Positions 51,570-61,260 of a DNA stretch of 64,000 nucleotides are shown piece by piece. The notes under the pieces are model-generated. The model searched no databases. It was not told the origin of the DNA and saw only the letters and a program-made list of their open reading frames with translations. The stretch is from positions 62,001 through 126,000 of the forward strand of contig DOPM01000060.1 of assembly GCA_003513495.1 (NCBI GenBank), read 5' to 3'. How positions within the stretch are numbered: position 1 is the first letter of the stretch; every line of letters begins with the position of its first letter. Made by a program: the position numbers and the translations under genes. This stretch comes from Desulfosporosinus sp. (lineage in GTDB: Bacteria > Bacillota > Desulfitobacteriia > Desulfitobacteriales > Desulfitobacteriaceae).

Positions 51570-51770
51570 TGACAAGGGGACGGTCCTTTTTTGACACGCC
51601 TTTTAAGCTTGACAAAAGATCTTCCCCTTGTCAGACGTTAACGGGGGGCATTTTTTTCCAACCCAAAAGAATTGCCCCGAAACGCGGGAAACGCGGGGAC
51701 AGGTGCACTGTTTCGCCGAAAAGGCGAAACAGTGCACCTGTCCCCGTGTTTCGTCTGATGAAATTCAAGT
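51570..51770. repeat. REP-type palindromic cluster
   Basis: 51691-51717 and 51723-51749 are a 27-bp inverted repeat with one mismatch (CGGGGACAGGTGCACTG... around a five-base loop). A preceding pair, GACAAGGGGA / TCCCCTTGTC, spans about 51570-51632. Such GGGACAGGTGC and GGGGACGGTCC elements are repeated in many Firmicute genomes and are thought to be moved by REP-associated transposases. It also can end transcription after the TelA-like gene. Confidence 0.7.
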
Positions 51771-51795
51771 TTGACAATTAACTAAGTGTGGAGTA

Positions 51796-51834
51796 ATATA
51801 CTTCGTATGCGAAGTATTCGTATGCGAAGTATAT
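51796..51834 (+). promoter_or_regulatory. Operator-like repeats ahead of the MarR gene
   Basis: ATACTTCG-TATG-CGAAGTAT is an 8+8 palindrome, and TATGCGAAGTAT is repeated again three bases later. The site lies 26 bp before the regulator start and fits autoregulation by the MarR protein of this operon. Confidence 0.6.
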
Positions 51835-51859
51835 GGATTGAACGATAGGGGATGAAGAT

Positions 51860-52306
51860 GTGGATACATTAAATCAAAGTGCCAAAGTCGCTAACCTCTT
51901 CCGGGAAGTTATGATGCTTTTCAGAAGCAGCATGAGCAAAGTGTTTGAGAATTCGGGTATAACTCCGCCGCAAGGCATGGTTCTCGGAATATTAAGCAAG
52001 GACAGAAAGCTTAAGATTTCCGAACTCAGCACAAAATTAAGTTTATCGAATAGTACGGTATCGGGCATAATCGACAGGCTTGAAAAGCAGGGCATGGTAG
52101 AACGAGTTAGAAGTGATACGGATCGAAGAGTAGTGTATGTAAGAATATCCCCAGAATTTAAGGAAATGCATCAATGCTTCCATAGTAAGTTTGAGCAGAA
52201 TATTGAACATGTGATGAGTAAAGGTACTTCAGAGGATCTTCAAAAGGTATGCGAAGGATTGAGCACCCTTAAGAAACTGTTAAGGGACTATGACAATAGA
52301 GATTAA
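51860..52306 (+). CDS. MarR family regulator of the ABC exporter operon
   Basis: 148 residues with the winged helix (LKISELSTKLSLSNSTVSGIIDRLEKQGMVER, wing RSDTDRRVVYV). GTG 51860 follows AGGGGAT. It stands 23 bp before the exporter genes and just after the palindromic repeats at 51796-51834. It probably represses the operon and is released by a drug-like or oxidant signal. Confidence 0.87.
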   Translation: MDTLNQSAKVANLFREVMMLFRSSMSKVFENSGITPPQGMVLGILSKDRKLKISELSTKLSLSNSTVSGIIDRLEKQGMVERVRSDTDRRVVYVRISPEFKEMHQCFHSKFEQNIEHVMSKGTSEDLQKVCEGLSTLKKLLRDYDNRD

Positions 52307-52329
52307 TAGCTATAACGGAGGTGATACCT

Positions 52330-54057
52330 ATGGTAAAGTTGTTTAGGTTACTAAAACCTTATACAGCATACATTTTTGCAATTGTCTCGCTGCTATTTAT
52401 ACAAGTGATTTCAGATCTCTATTTGCCGACGTTAATGGCAGACTTAGTCGACATAGGTATCGTCAATAAAGATATTAGCTATATCATTAGAATCGGTGGT
52501 TTTATGTTGCTCATAGCAGCAGGAGGAACATTATGCGCCATTCTAGCGACCTATTTATCATCAAAAACAGCCGTTGGCTTTGGGAAAATAGTACGAGAAA
52601 AGCTCTTTAGTAAAGTCGAAAGCTTCTCTCTTCGTGAATTTGACACATTTGGTACTGCCACACTGATTACGAGAACGACCAATGATGTGACTCAAATACA
52701 ACAAGTGTCGGTTTTGATCCTAACTATGATGGTGACCGCCCCTTTAATGTCCATCGGCGGAATTGTGATGGCCTTGCGACAAGATGTCTCCTTAGCTTGG
52801 GTTCTTGTTGTTGTAATCCCAATATTATTTAGTATTATTGGCATAACATTGTTTAAAGGGTTGCCTTTATTTAAACTGATGCAGGAAAAGTTGGATAAAT
52901 TAAATCTCGTGCTAAGGGAAAGCCTTACCGGTATACGGGTTATACGCGCGTTTAATCGGATTGATAAAGAAAAAGAACGATTTGATGATGCCAATGCTGA
53001 TCTTATGAACAACGCTATTAAGATAAATCTAATTATGGCTGTCTTGATGCCGGTCATGATGCTGATCATGAACCTTACAACGGTAGCGCTTGTTTGGTTT
53101 GGGGCCCTCAGAATTGACTCAGGAGATATGCAGATCGGATCACTCATGGCCTTTATTCAATATGCAACCCAAATTCTATTCTCCTTATTGATGCTCGTCA
53201 TGTTATTTATTATGATTCCTCGTGCTGAGGTTTCCGCCGTAAGGATTAATGAAGTACTCGAGACAGGATTGGACATTAAGGATCCCGAAACCCCAAAAAT
53301 TGCCGATCAGAAAAGAGGGGTTGTTGAATTTCAAGACGTTTCCTTTCGCTACCCGGGCGCAGACCAACCCGCCATCACTAATATAACCTTTAGAGCGAAA
53401 CCAGGGGAACTGACCGCAATTATTGGGGGGACTGGTTCAGGTAAAACAACCTTAGTCAATCTAATCGCACGTTTCTATGATGTAGAAAAGGGAAGGGTTT
53501 TAGTTGATGGGGTAGATGTCAGAGAAACGAGTCAGAAAGAACTACGTGCTAAGATAGGTTTTGCTCCTCAAAAGACGGTCCTTTTTTCAGGTGCGATTGC
53601 AGAAAATATTCGCTATGGCAAGCAAGATGCCACTCTAGAAGAGATTAAGCATGCAGCGGATGTTGCTCAAGCTACTGAGTTTATCTCGGAATTAGAAGAG
53701 GGTTTTGAGCACACTATTGCCCAGGGTGGAACCAATCTTTCTGGAGGACAGAAGCAACGTCTATCCATTGCTCGAGCACTTGTGAGAAAACCTGAAATCT
53801 ACATTTTTGATGATAGTTTTTCTGCTTTGGATTTTAAAACGGATGCCAAACTCCGGGCGGCTTTAAGACCGGAAATTGCTGAGGCAACCGTATTCTTGAT
53901 TGCTCAGAGTGTTTCAACGGTTAGGGATGCAGATAGAATTATAGTTTTAGATGACGGACAAATCGCGGGAATGGGAACCCATACAGAACTGTTAAATACT
54001 TGTGAGGTGTATCGTGAGCTCGTGGCTTCACAGCTCTCCGAGGAGGAACTAGGATGA
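52330..54057 (+). CDS. ABC exporter half-transporter (1)
   Basis: 575 residues: six-helix membrane domain (1-320), then an ATPase with Walker A GGTGSGKTT, signature LSGGQKQR and Walker B IYIFDDSFSALD. In the Walker B region the residue after DD is Ser instead of the catalytic Glu, as in the degenerate site of heterodimeric exporters. ATG 52330 follows GGAGGTGAT; GTG 52321 lies in that site. The next gene overlaps its end by four bases (ATGA), giving the usual heterodimer pair. Confidence 0.88.
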   Translation: MVKLFRLLKPYTAYIFAIVSLLFIQVISDLYLPTLMADLVDIGIVNKDISYIIRIGGFMLLIAAGGTLCAILATYLSSKTAVGFGKIVREKLFSKVESFSLREFDTFGTATLITRTTNDVTQIQQVSVLILTMMVTAPLMSIGGIVMALRQDVSLAWVLVVVIPILFSIIGITLFKGLPLFKLMQEKLDKLNLVLRESLTGIRVIRAFNRIDKEKERFDDANADLMNNAIKINLIMAVLMPVMMLIMNLTTVALVWFGALRIDSGDMQIGSLMAFIQYATQILFSLLMLVMLFIMIPRAEVSAVRINEVLETGLDIKDPETPKIADQKRGVVEFQDVSFRYPGADQPAITNITFRAKPGELTAIIGGTGSGKTTLVNLIARFYDVEKGRVLVDGVDVRETSQKELRAKIGFAPQKTVLFSGAIAENIRYGKQDATLEEIKHAADVAQATEFISELEEGFEHTIAQGGTNLSGGQKQRLSIARALVRKPEIYIFDDSFSALDFKTDAKLRAALRPEIAEATVFLIAQSVSTVRDADRIIVLDDGQIAGMGTHTELLNTCEVYRELVASQLSEEELG

Positions 54058-55954
54058 GTGAAGAACGTAGTACCAAAAAGGATAAGGGTTTTTCCGGCGG
54101 TGGACCGGGAGGAGGTCCTATGGGAGCCTTTGGGAAACCGGTCGTAAAAGCCAAGGATTTCAAGGGAACCTTTTATAGGTTGCTGAATTATCTAAAGCCC
54201 CAGAGAACTAAATTTCTCATTGTTTTTCTATTCGCAGGCTTGAGTACGATTTTTAGTATTCTGGGTCCGAAAATTATGGGGAAAGGGATCACTAAAATTG
54301 GAGAAGGCTTTGGCGCAAAAATGATGGCGGTTCAGATGGGTAAGCCTGTTCCATCCTTAGATTTTGCCTATATTGGGAATATCGTACTAATCCTTATCGG
54401 ACTATATCTCATCAGTGCCGCATTTGGTTATGTGCAGCAGTATATTATGGCTGGAGTTGCCCAGAAAACGGTTTACAAGTTGCGCAAGGAAGTGGATGAG
54501 AAGCTTGCTAATTTACCGCTAAAGTTCTTTGATTCCAGGACTCATGGTGAGATTTTAAGTCGTGTTACCAACGACATTGACAATATTTCTACGACCCTGC
54601 AGCAAAGTCTCACCCAACTCATAACCGCGATTGTCACCCTGATTGGGGTTATCGTTATGATGTTGTCGATTAGTCCTTTACTAACTTTGATTGTCATTTT
54701 AACCCTGCCACTTTATATGATTGTTACTATTAGCATCGCCAAACGCTCGCAAAAACAGTTTGCGGCTCAACAAAAATCCCTGGGTGAACTTAATGGACAT
54801 GTTGAAGAAATGTATGCCGGTCACAAACTCGTTAAGGCCTACGGGCGTGAAGGTGAATCCATAGCAACCTTTAACTTGATCAATGAAAAACTCTATACAG
54901 CCGGCTATAAAGCCCAGTTTATTTCGGGCATCATTATGCCACTGATGAGATTGGTCAGCAACTTAGGCTATGTGATTATTTGCGTCGTTGGTGGTGTTTT
55001 TGCAACTAGAGGACTGATACCATTGGAGATATTCTAGCCTTTATTCAATACTCCAGACAATTTACCCAGCCAATTGTTCAAACCGCCAATATCGCCAACA
55101 TCTTTCAATCAACGGTTGCCTCTGCTGAACGTGTCTTTGAACTACTTGATGAGGTCGAAGAAGTACCAGACTCTACTGATGCAAAGGTGATAGTTTTTCC
55201 TAAGGGGAATGTACGATTTGAAAACGTGGATTTTAGCTACAAAGAAGAAGACCCACTCATTAAGGCAATCAATCTAGATGTCAAACAAGGTCATACCATT
55301 GCTATCGTTGGGCCGACGGGGGCTGGCAAAACAACACTGGTTAATCTATTAATGCGTTTCTATGAAATAAATGCGGGGAGAATAACGATTGATAGAGTGG
55401 ACATCAGAGACATAAAGCGTGGTGCTCTACGCAGTATGTTCGGTATGGTTCTTCAAGAGACCTGGCTGTTTAATGGTACAATCCTTGAGAATATTGCCTA
55501 CGGACGTGAAGGAGCCACTGAAGAAGAAGTAATTCAAGCTTCAAAAGCCGCTCATGCCCATCATTTTATCAAGACACTCCCTGAGGGCTATCATACAATA
55601 CTAAATGAAGAAGCCTCGAATATTTCTCAAGGACAGAAACAGCTGCTCACCATTGCTCGGGCGATCCTAGCGGATCCGGCTATCTTAATTCTTGACGAAG
55701 CAACAAGTAGTGTTGACTCAAGAACTGAGGTCTTTATCCAAAAAGCGATGACCGAGCTGATGAAGGGAAGAACAAGCTTTGTTATTGCCCATAGGCTCTC
55801 TACCATTAGAGATGCAGATTTGATCCTTGTGATGAATCAGGGGAGGATTATTGAAATGGGTAACCATAAGGATCTGCTTGACCGGAATGGTTTCTATGCG
55901 GATCTTTATAACAGTCAGTTTAGCGGAGCTAATTTAGATTTTGAGGTGATTTAA
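54054..55954 (+). pseudogene. ABC exporter half-transporter (2), frameshifted
   Basis: It would be about 634 residues. The N-terminal part has a Gly-rich start and six-helix domain up to RGLI at about 55020. There the frame runs into TAG (55036), while the rest (GDILAFIQYSRQFTQPIVQT, Walker A GPTGAGKTT, signature NISQGQKQ, Walker B LILDEATSSVD) goes on in another frame to 55954. One added base near 55019 (CTGATA-ACC) restores GLITIGDIL, so this is a single-base loss or a sequence error. The part beginning 55187 has no start of its own. This half has the complete catalytic Walker B Glu, so its loss would disable the exporter. Confidence 0.85.
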
Positions 55955-55972
55955 AGTACTCGAGCGGAACAT

Positions 55973-56025
55973 GAGGGACGGGGTTGTTGACACCATTTAT
56001 AAATGGTTCAACAACCTCGTCCCCT
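55973..56025. repeat. REP-type inverted repeat
   Basis: GGGACGGGGTTGTTGA and TCAACAACCTCGTCCCC arms with inner ACCATTTATAAATGGT. The same GGGACGG/CCGTCCC style as the 51.6-kb cluster. It follows the exporter gene and can act as terminator. Confidence 0.65.
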
Positions 56026-56190
56026 TGTCATCTTGTAAACGCGGACAGGTGCTTCGATTCGCTCCAAGCGGGTAGTAATTTTAGGGAAATTCTGATCTAT
56101 CGTCGTAAATCGTCCATCGTGATCTTTAAGTTTGCCGCCGATTTCAGCAAGATGCTTGAGAACTGCTTCTTGGAATTTGTCGTTATCCAC
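56008..56190 (-). CDS. Short coiled-coil protein with repeat-derived tail
   Basis: 60 residues on the minus strand. GTG 56190 follows AAAGGAGGGG by 8 bases; the longer reading to 56310 has no such site. The sequence (DNDKFQEAVLKHLAEIGGKL, then DQNFPKITTRLERIEAPVRV) is a heptad-like helix, like short hypothetical proteins common in Firmicutes. The last residues are encoded by the REP-type repeat, so the original C terminus is probably lost. Confidence 0.5.
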   Translation of the reverse strand: MDNDKFQEAVLKHLAEIGGKLKDHDGRFTTIDQNFPKITTRLERIEAPVRVYKMTRGRGC

Positions 56191-56406
56191 TTGATATTCC
56201 CCTCCTTTGTAAATTATTTCATAACCACCCACTACTAAATAAGATGATGAAAGGGTGAAAGGGGGACGACCTGAAGAGTCCCATATAAAATATGTTGCCA
56301 TCAAGATCAAACTGCGCTATACTTTAAACAAAATCATTGGTACACAAACAATTGACACACAATTGATTTCCTTACCAACGAACAAGTACTAAAACGAGGT
56401 GAGATA

Positions 56407-56844
56407 ATGGTCGCATCAAATGACAACAGCAGAAGTCCGTCAAAATATATATGCTACAAACTGAGTCGCGTGATGCGGAAGGTTCACCGCTATTACGAGA
56501 GCAATCTTTCACAGTATGGAATTACTCCGTCACAATTCTATGTACTGAGTGCAGTGTGGGAAAGAGATGGCTTAAAATTTAAGGACCTTGCGAAAAGTTT
56601 GGACATGGATGGATCAACCCTTACTTCCATCTTAGATCGCATGGAGCGCCTGGATTTAGTGGAGAGGAGAAATGACCCGGAAGACAGACGTTCCCTCTTG
56701 GTATTTCTAACGGAAAAAGCCAAGCAAAAAATTTCTGAAATAGCCCACCTAGCCGAGGGGCTTGATCAAGAAATTAAGGAACGTTTTTCGGATGAGGAGT
56801 TTGCTACCTTCGAGAAAGTTTTAGAAAAGTTCTCTCAGGAATAA
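56407..56844 (+). CDS. MarR family regulator (2)
   Basis: 145 residues: ITPSQFYVLSAVWERDGLKFKDLAKSLDMDG, STLTSILDRMERLDLVER and wing NDPEDRRSLLVFLT. GAGGTGAG precedes ATG 56407. Upstream, CAATTGACACACAATTG near 56349-56365 is a possible operator. It is 119 bp ahead of the molybdopterin oxidoreductase operon and probably controls it. Confidence 0.85.
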   Translation: MVASNDNSRSPSKYICYKLSRVMRKVHRYYESNLSQYGITPSQFYVLSAVWERDGLKFKDLAKSLDMDGSTLTSILDRMERLDLVERRNDPEDRRSLLVFLTEKAKQKISEIAHLAEGLDQEIKERFSDEEFATFEKVLEKFSQE

Positions 56845-56963
56845 AGCGTCAGCTTTTCTAAAACTGTATTTACATTTGTGACAAGGGGGGATGAAAAAAA
56901 TTTTACATAAAAATAATTGAATATTCAGACCTCATTTGGTGCGTGAAGAGGGAGGATTGCCGG

Positions 56964-59210
56964 GTGAATGATTGGAAAAAAACCAGTTGTGTACTATGTG
57001 CTCAAAATTGTGGTTTAGAGGTTCAAGTGGAGAATAATCGGATAATGAAGGTCAGACCCGATAAGGACAATCCCCGAAGTCAAGGATATGCTTGTCGGAA
57101 AGGACTTAATATTGCCTATTACCAGCATCATGCTCAGCGATTAACCCATCCCCTAAAAAAGGTGGGTCAAGATTTTGTACCCATCACCTGGGATCAGGCC
57201 CTGACTGAGATAGCAGAGAAACTCAGTACTATTATCGCGGAACATGGACCCCGTTCACTGGCCGTAATGGGACTTGGCGGTTTGGGCGGCCATACTGAAG
57301 CAGTTTTCGGACTTCGCGTACTTCGAGCCCTGGGCTCTCAGTATTACTATAATGCCTTGGCCGGAGAACTGACGGGTTTGTATTGGGGATACGGACGAAC
57401 GGTGGGAAGGCAGTACAATGCGACCATTCCCGACCACCATCATACGGATATGTTGGTTGCCATTGGTTGGAACGGATGGATGAGCCATCAAATTCCCCAG
57501 GCCAGACGGATACTTGACCAGATAGCTAAGGATCCTGAGAAACTCCTGGTGGTTATCGATCCACGCCGATCGGAAACGGCGGAAAGGGCAGATATTCATC
57601 TGGCTTTGCGTCCGGGCACAGATGCACTCCTGACACGAGCTATGATCGCGATCATACTTCAGGAAGGCTGGCATAACAAAGAGTATATTGATCGTTATGT
57701 GAGTCAGTTTGATCAGATTAGCCCTTGGTTTATGGAGTTTAATGCTCGTGAGGCCTGTAAGGTTTGTGAACTTGACTTTGATCAGGTTAGAGAGGTGTCA
57801 CGCCTCTTCGCAACCCGAAAATCCTCCCTCCACCCTGATCTTGGTGTACTCATGGGCCGGCATAGTACATTGACTACCTATCTAGAAATTATTTTGCTCA
57901 CAGTTTGTGGCAGGCTGGGTGTACCCGGCGGAAACGTGATTCCAGGTTGTCTGATGCCTATGGGCTCCCACAGCGATGAGAGAAATTCTAAGTTCTGGCG
58001 TACAGTTGCTACCGATTTTCCTGCTATCATGGGTATGTACCCGCCGAATGTGATGCCGGAGGAAATTAGAAACGACCACCCAGAGCGACTGCGTGCAGTG
58101 CTCATCAGTTCGAGTAACCCCTTACGTTCCTTTGCTGATACAACAGCCTACGAAGAAGCCTTCTCCAAGCTGGATCTTTTGGTTACTGTGGAAATCGCTA
58201 TGTCTGAGACAGCTAGGACGTCAGATTATGTTCTCCCTGATCTATCAGCCTATGAACGCTGGGATACAACTTATTTTTCCTGGGATTACCCGGAAATTTA
58301 CTGCCAGATGCGTCAGCCCGTCGTGAAGGGTGTGGGCGAAGGCATGGAGGGGAGCGAGATTTGGACCCGGCTTGCCGATAAATTAGGGATGATTCCGGAG
58401 ATTCCAGAGTCGTTGTATGAGGCAGCGGAGAAATCCCGTCTGGAATATGGTCAGGCGTTGTTCACTTATGTCAAATCCAATCCAAAGAACTCTGCGGCAC
58501 TACCCTTTATTGTGGCTAAAACCTTAGGAAGAGAATTGGGCTCAGTAAACCTGGCCTGGATGTGGTTTTTACTTCAGACGGTCCCTAAGGATTTTCGTGA
58601 AAATGCAGCTCGGGCAGGCTTTACACCAGGTCCAATGATGGGGGATGAAATCTTCCAGGCCCTCGTGGATCACCCAGAAGGTATGTGGATTGGGTATGTT
58701 GACCCGGATAACAACTTGGCTAACCTGCGTACGGAGGATAAACGAATCAATCTGTACATTCCGGAAGTAGAGGAATGGGTCTACAGTATTACCCCAGAGT
58801 CGGAATCAGAACAATTACAAGCTGATGAAGCTTATCCCTTTATTCTCATGGCCGGAAGACATATGGATATGAATGCCAATACCCTGATGCGTAATCCTGA
58901 GTGGAACAAAGGGCGTCGCGCCTGCACCCTGGCTATGCACCCAGATGATGCGGTCAGGCTTGGCCTTAATGATCAACAGATTGTTCGAGTAACGACTGAG
59001 GTAGGGTCTGTGGATATCGAACTGGAGATAACTTCAGCCGCCAGACCCGGAACTATCATCATTCCCCATGGTTTTGGGCTTTCCTATAATGACGAGGAAT
59101 ATGGGGCTAATGTCAATCGGTTAACCAAGAAGACGCATCGAGACGCCATCGCTGGTACTCCATTACACCGGTATGTCCGCTGTCGAGTCGAAAATATATT
59201 ATACGAGTAA
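56964..59210 (+). CDS. Molybdopterin oxidoreductase (DMSO reductase family), cytoplasmic
   Basis: 748 residues. A [4Fe-4S] site C9-C12-C16 and C44 leads into the bis-MGD fold (PITWDQALTEIAEKL, later VIDPRRSETAERADIHLALRPGTDALL, ISSSNPLRSFADT, and a C-terminal MGD-binding barrel with LMAGRHMDMNANTLMRNPEW). There is no twin-arginine signal, so it acts in the cytoplasm. Near residues 125-150, where the Mo/W ligand usually is Cys, SeCys or Ser, none of these is seen; the segment reads NALAGELTG with E135 a candidate. GTG 56964 follows GAGGGAGG; GTG 56943 lacks a site. It shares an operon with a flavoprotein and a ferredoxin protein. Substrate unknown. Confidence 0.85.
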   Translation: MNDWKKTSCVLCAQNCGLEVQVENNRIMKVRPDKDNPRSQGYACRKGLNIAYYQHHAQRLTHPLKKVGQDFVPITWDQALTEIAEKLSTIIAEHGPRSLAVMGLGGLGGHTEAVFGLRVLRALGSQYYYNALAGELTGLYWGYGRTVGRQYNATIPDHHHTDMLVAIGWNGWMSHQIPQARRILDQIAKDPEKLLVVIDPRRSETAERADIHLALRPGTDALLTRAMIAIILQEGWHNKEYIDRYVSQFDQISPWFMEFNAREACKVCELDFDQVREVSRLFATRKSSLHPDLGVLMGRHSTLTTYLEIILLTVCGRLGVPGGNVIPGCLMPMGSHSDERNSKFWRTVATDFPAIMGMYPPNVMPEEIRNDHPERLRAVLISSSNPLRSFADTTAYEEAFSKLDLLVTVEIAMSETARTSDYVLPDLSAYERWDTTYFSWDYPEIYCQMRQPVVKGVGEGMEGSEIWTRLADKLGMIPEIPESLYEAAEKSRLEYGQALFTYVKSNPKNSAALPFIVAKTLGRELGSVNLAWMWFLLQTVPKDFRENAARAGFTPGPMMGDEIFQALVDHPEGMWIGYVDPDNNLANLRTEDKRINLYIPEVEEWVYSITPESESEQLQADEAYPFILMAGRHMDMNANTLMRNPEWNKGRRACTLAMHPDDAVRLGLNDQQIVRVTTEVGSVDIELEITSAARPGTIIIPHGFGLSYNDEEYGANVNRLTKKTHRDAIAGTPLHRYVRCRVENILYE

Positions 59211-59245
59211 ATCTAAGTTAATTGAAAGAGGAGGTTTTACTTAGT

Positions 59246-61258
59246 ATGTCAATTCTTTTTTCACCTGCTCAAATCGGTACACTTCAGCTTCGTAACCGCA
59301 TAGTAATGACCCCTATGCATCTAGGATATAGCCCTATGGGAGAAGTAAATGATCAACTAATCGAGTTTTACCGAGCACGAGCCCGAGGGGGAGCGGGTCT
59401 GATCGTTGTAGGTGGGTGCGGCATCGACCGAATCGGAAATGCTTTCGGAATGACTCGGCTTGATGAGGATCACTTCATCCCTGGACTTCGCCGTTTAGTC
59501 GATGCTATTCATGCTGAAGGGGCAAAAGTTGTACCTCAGCTTTATCAGGCGGGGAGATATGCTCATTCTGCTTTAACGGGTCAACCAGCTGTGGCACCTT
59601 CTGCGATCCCTTCCAGATTGACAAGGGAAACTCCCGAGGAGTTAACAGAAGAAAAAATCAAGGAAGTAGTCGCTTCTTTTGCCAGCGCTGCAAAAAGAGC
59701 TCAAACAGCAGGGTTTGACGGAGTTGAGATAATTGCCAGCGCAGGCTATCTAATTTCTCAATTTCTTTCTCCTGTTACCAATCAACGTACGGACCGCTAT
59801 GGTGGTGACCTTCAGAGCCGAATGACCTTTGGACTTGAAGTGGTAGAGGCTGTACGTGAAGCAGTCGGACCAGAGTTTCCGATCATCGTTCGAGTGGCAG
59901 GGAATGACTTTGTTCCGGGCAGCCACACGAACACAGAATCTCGAGCTTTCTGTCAAGCTTTAGAAAAGGCCGGTGTTAACGCCCTCAATGTAACCGGCGG
60001 GTGGCATGAAACTCAGGTTCCTCAGCTTACTATGAATGTACCTCCAGGAGCTTATGCCTACCTGGCACATGGAATCAAAACGGCAGTTTCTATTCCTGTC
60101 ATAGCGTGTAATCGGATCAACACTCCTGAATTAGCAGAGGGCATCTTAGAAGAGGGATTAGCAGACTTTATCGGGATGGCACGTCCCCTATTGGCGGATC
60201 CAGAACTGCCTATAAAAGCTATGAGTGGTCAATCAGAACGTATTCGCCCTTGCATTGGATGTAATCAAGGTTGTCTAGACCATATATTTCGCCTAAAACC
60301 AGTAAGCTGTTTAGTTAATGCTGAGGCAGGCCGGGAGGCAGAACTGGGGCCAATCAGCCAAACTGCGGAACCTCAACAGATACTCGTGATTGGGGCTGGC
60401 GCCGCAGGGATGGAATTTGCAAGAGTCGCAGCCTTGCGAGGACATAAGGTTACCATTTGGGAAGAGAGTGAACAGACGGGGGGACAATTAGCCCTGGCAG
60501 CAGCTCCTCCCGGAAGGCAAGATTTCTTATACTTTGCTAACTACTTAGCCAATGCTTGTCGGGAACTAGGGGTAAAGATTCAGTATAATATCAAAGCTGC
60601 TCCGGACATGATTTTGACCGCTGTACAAAAGGGAGAGTTTAATAGAGTCGTACTTGCAACTGGAGCTCGACCCATCACACCGACTATCAAAATTGAAGAA
60701 GGGGTAGAGGTAGTTCAGGCTTGGGATGTATTATTAGGTCGGAAAAAAACGGGGCAAAACGTCATTATCGTCGGTGGTGGAGCTGTGGGTGTGGATACTG
60801 CTCTGCTCTTAGCGGAAACGGGTACAATTGATAATCAAACCTTAAGATTCCTCATGTTACAGCAAGCAGAAACGGATCAAGAACTACATCGCTTATTGAC
60901 ACAGGGAACAAAAAAGATTACTGTTTTAGAAATGGCCAAAGAAATCGGACGAGATATTGGTCCTAGTACCAAATGGTCTATGTTAGCAGATTTGAAGCGC
61001 TACAAGGTGAATTGTCTGAGCAAACATACTGTACTTGAAATTCGCTCGGGCGGTGTTCTGGTAGAGAGTGCCAATGATGGTGTTCAGACAGTTATTCCAG
61101 CCGATACGGTGGTTTTAGCAGTAGGTTCTTATTCTCACAATGAACTCTTCAATGCACTCCAAGGTAAGTTAGAGAATTTAAGCACGATCGGAGATGCAGT
61201 TAAACCGCGCAAAGTTCTTGACGCAGTTCATGAGGCTTATGCTGAGGGGAGGAAATAA
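59246..61258 (+). CDS. Old-yellow-enzyme type FMN/FeS/FAD oxidoreductase
   Basis: 670 residues, like 2,4-dienoyl-CoA reductase and related enzymes. The N-terminal TIM barrel binds FMN (LRNRIVMTPM, GYLISQFLSPVTNQRTDRYGG). A [4Fe-4S] site follows at C336-C339-C343-C355. The C-terminal half has two Rossmann parts for FAD and NAD(P)H (VIGAGAAGMEFARVAALRGH, IIVGGGAVGVDTALLLAETG). It reduces an activated double bond or similar group, or transfers electrons for its neighbour. ATG 59246 follows AGAGGAGG; the TTG at 59222 is upstream of that site. It lies 35 bp after the Mo enzyme gene. Confidence 0.87.
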   Translation: MSILFSPAQIGTLQLRNRIVMTPMHLGYSPMGEVNDQLIEFYRARARGGAGLIVVGGCGIDRIGNAFGMTRLDEDHFIPGLRRLVDAIHAEGAKVVPQLYQAGRYAHSALTGQPAVAPSAIPSRLTRETPEELTEEKIKEVVASFASAAKRAQTAGFDGVEIIASAGYLISQFLSPVTNQRTDRYGGDLQSRMTFGLEVVEAVREAVGPEFPIIVRVAGNDFVPGSHTNTESRAFCQALEKAGVNALNVTGGWHETQVPQLTMNVPPGAYAYLAHGIKTAVSIPVIACNRINTPELAEGILEEGLADFIGMARPLLADPELPIKAMSGQSERIRPCIGCNQGCLDHIFRLKPVSCLVNAEAGREAELGPISQTAEPQQILVIGAGAAGMEFARVAALRGHKVTIWEESEQTGGQLALAAAPPGRQDFLYFANYLANACRELGVKIQYNIKAAPDMILTAVQKGEFNRVVLATGARPITPTIKIEEGVEVVQAWDVLLGRKKTGQNVIIVGGGAVGVDTALLLAETGTIDNQTLRFLMLQQAETDQELHRLLTQGTKKITVLEMAKEIGRDIGPSTKWSMLADLKRYKVNCLSKHTVLEIRSGGVLVESANDGVQTVIPADTVVLAVGSYSHNELFNALQGKLENLSTIGDAVKPRKVLDAVHEAYAEGRK

Positions 61259-61260
61259 AT

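Noticed and set aside
55187..55954. Independent ATPase-only gene
   Set aside because: It is the C-terminal part of the frameshifted ABC half-transporter; homology continues upstream of its first GTG in the same frame.
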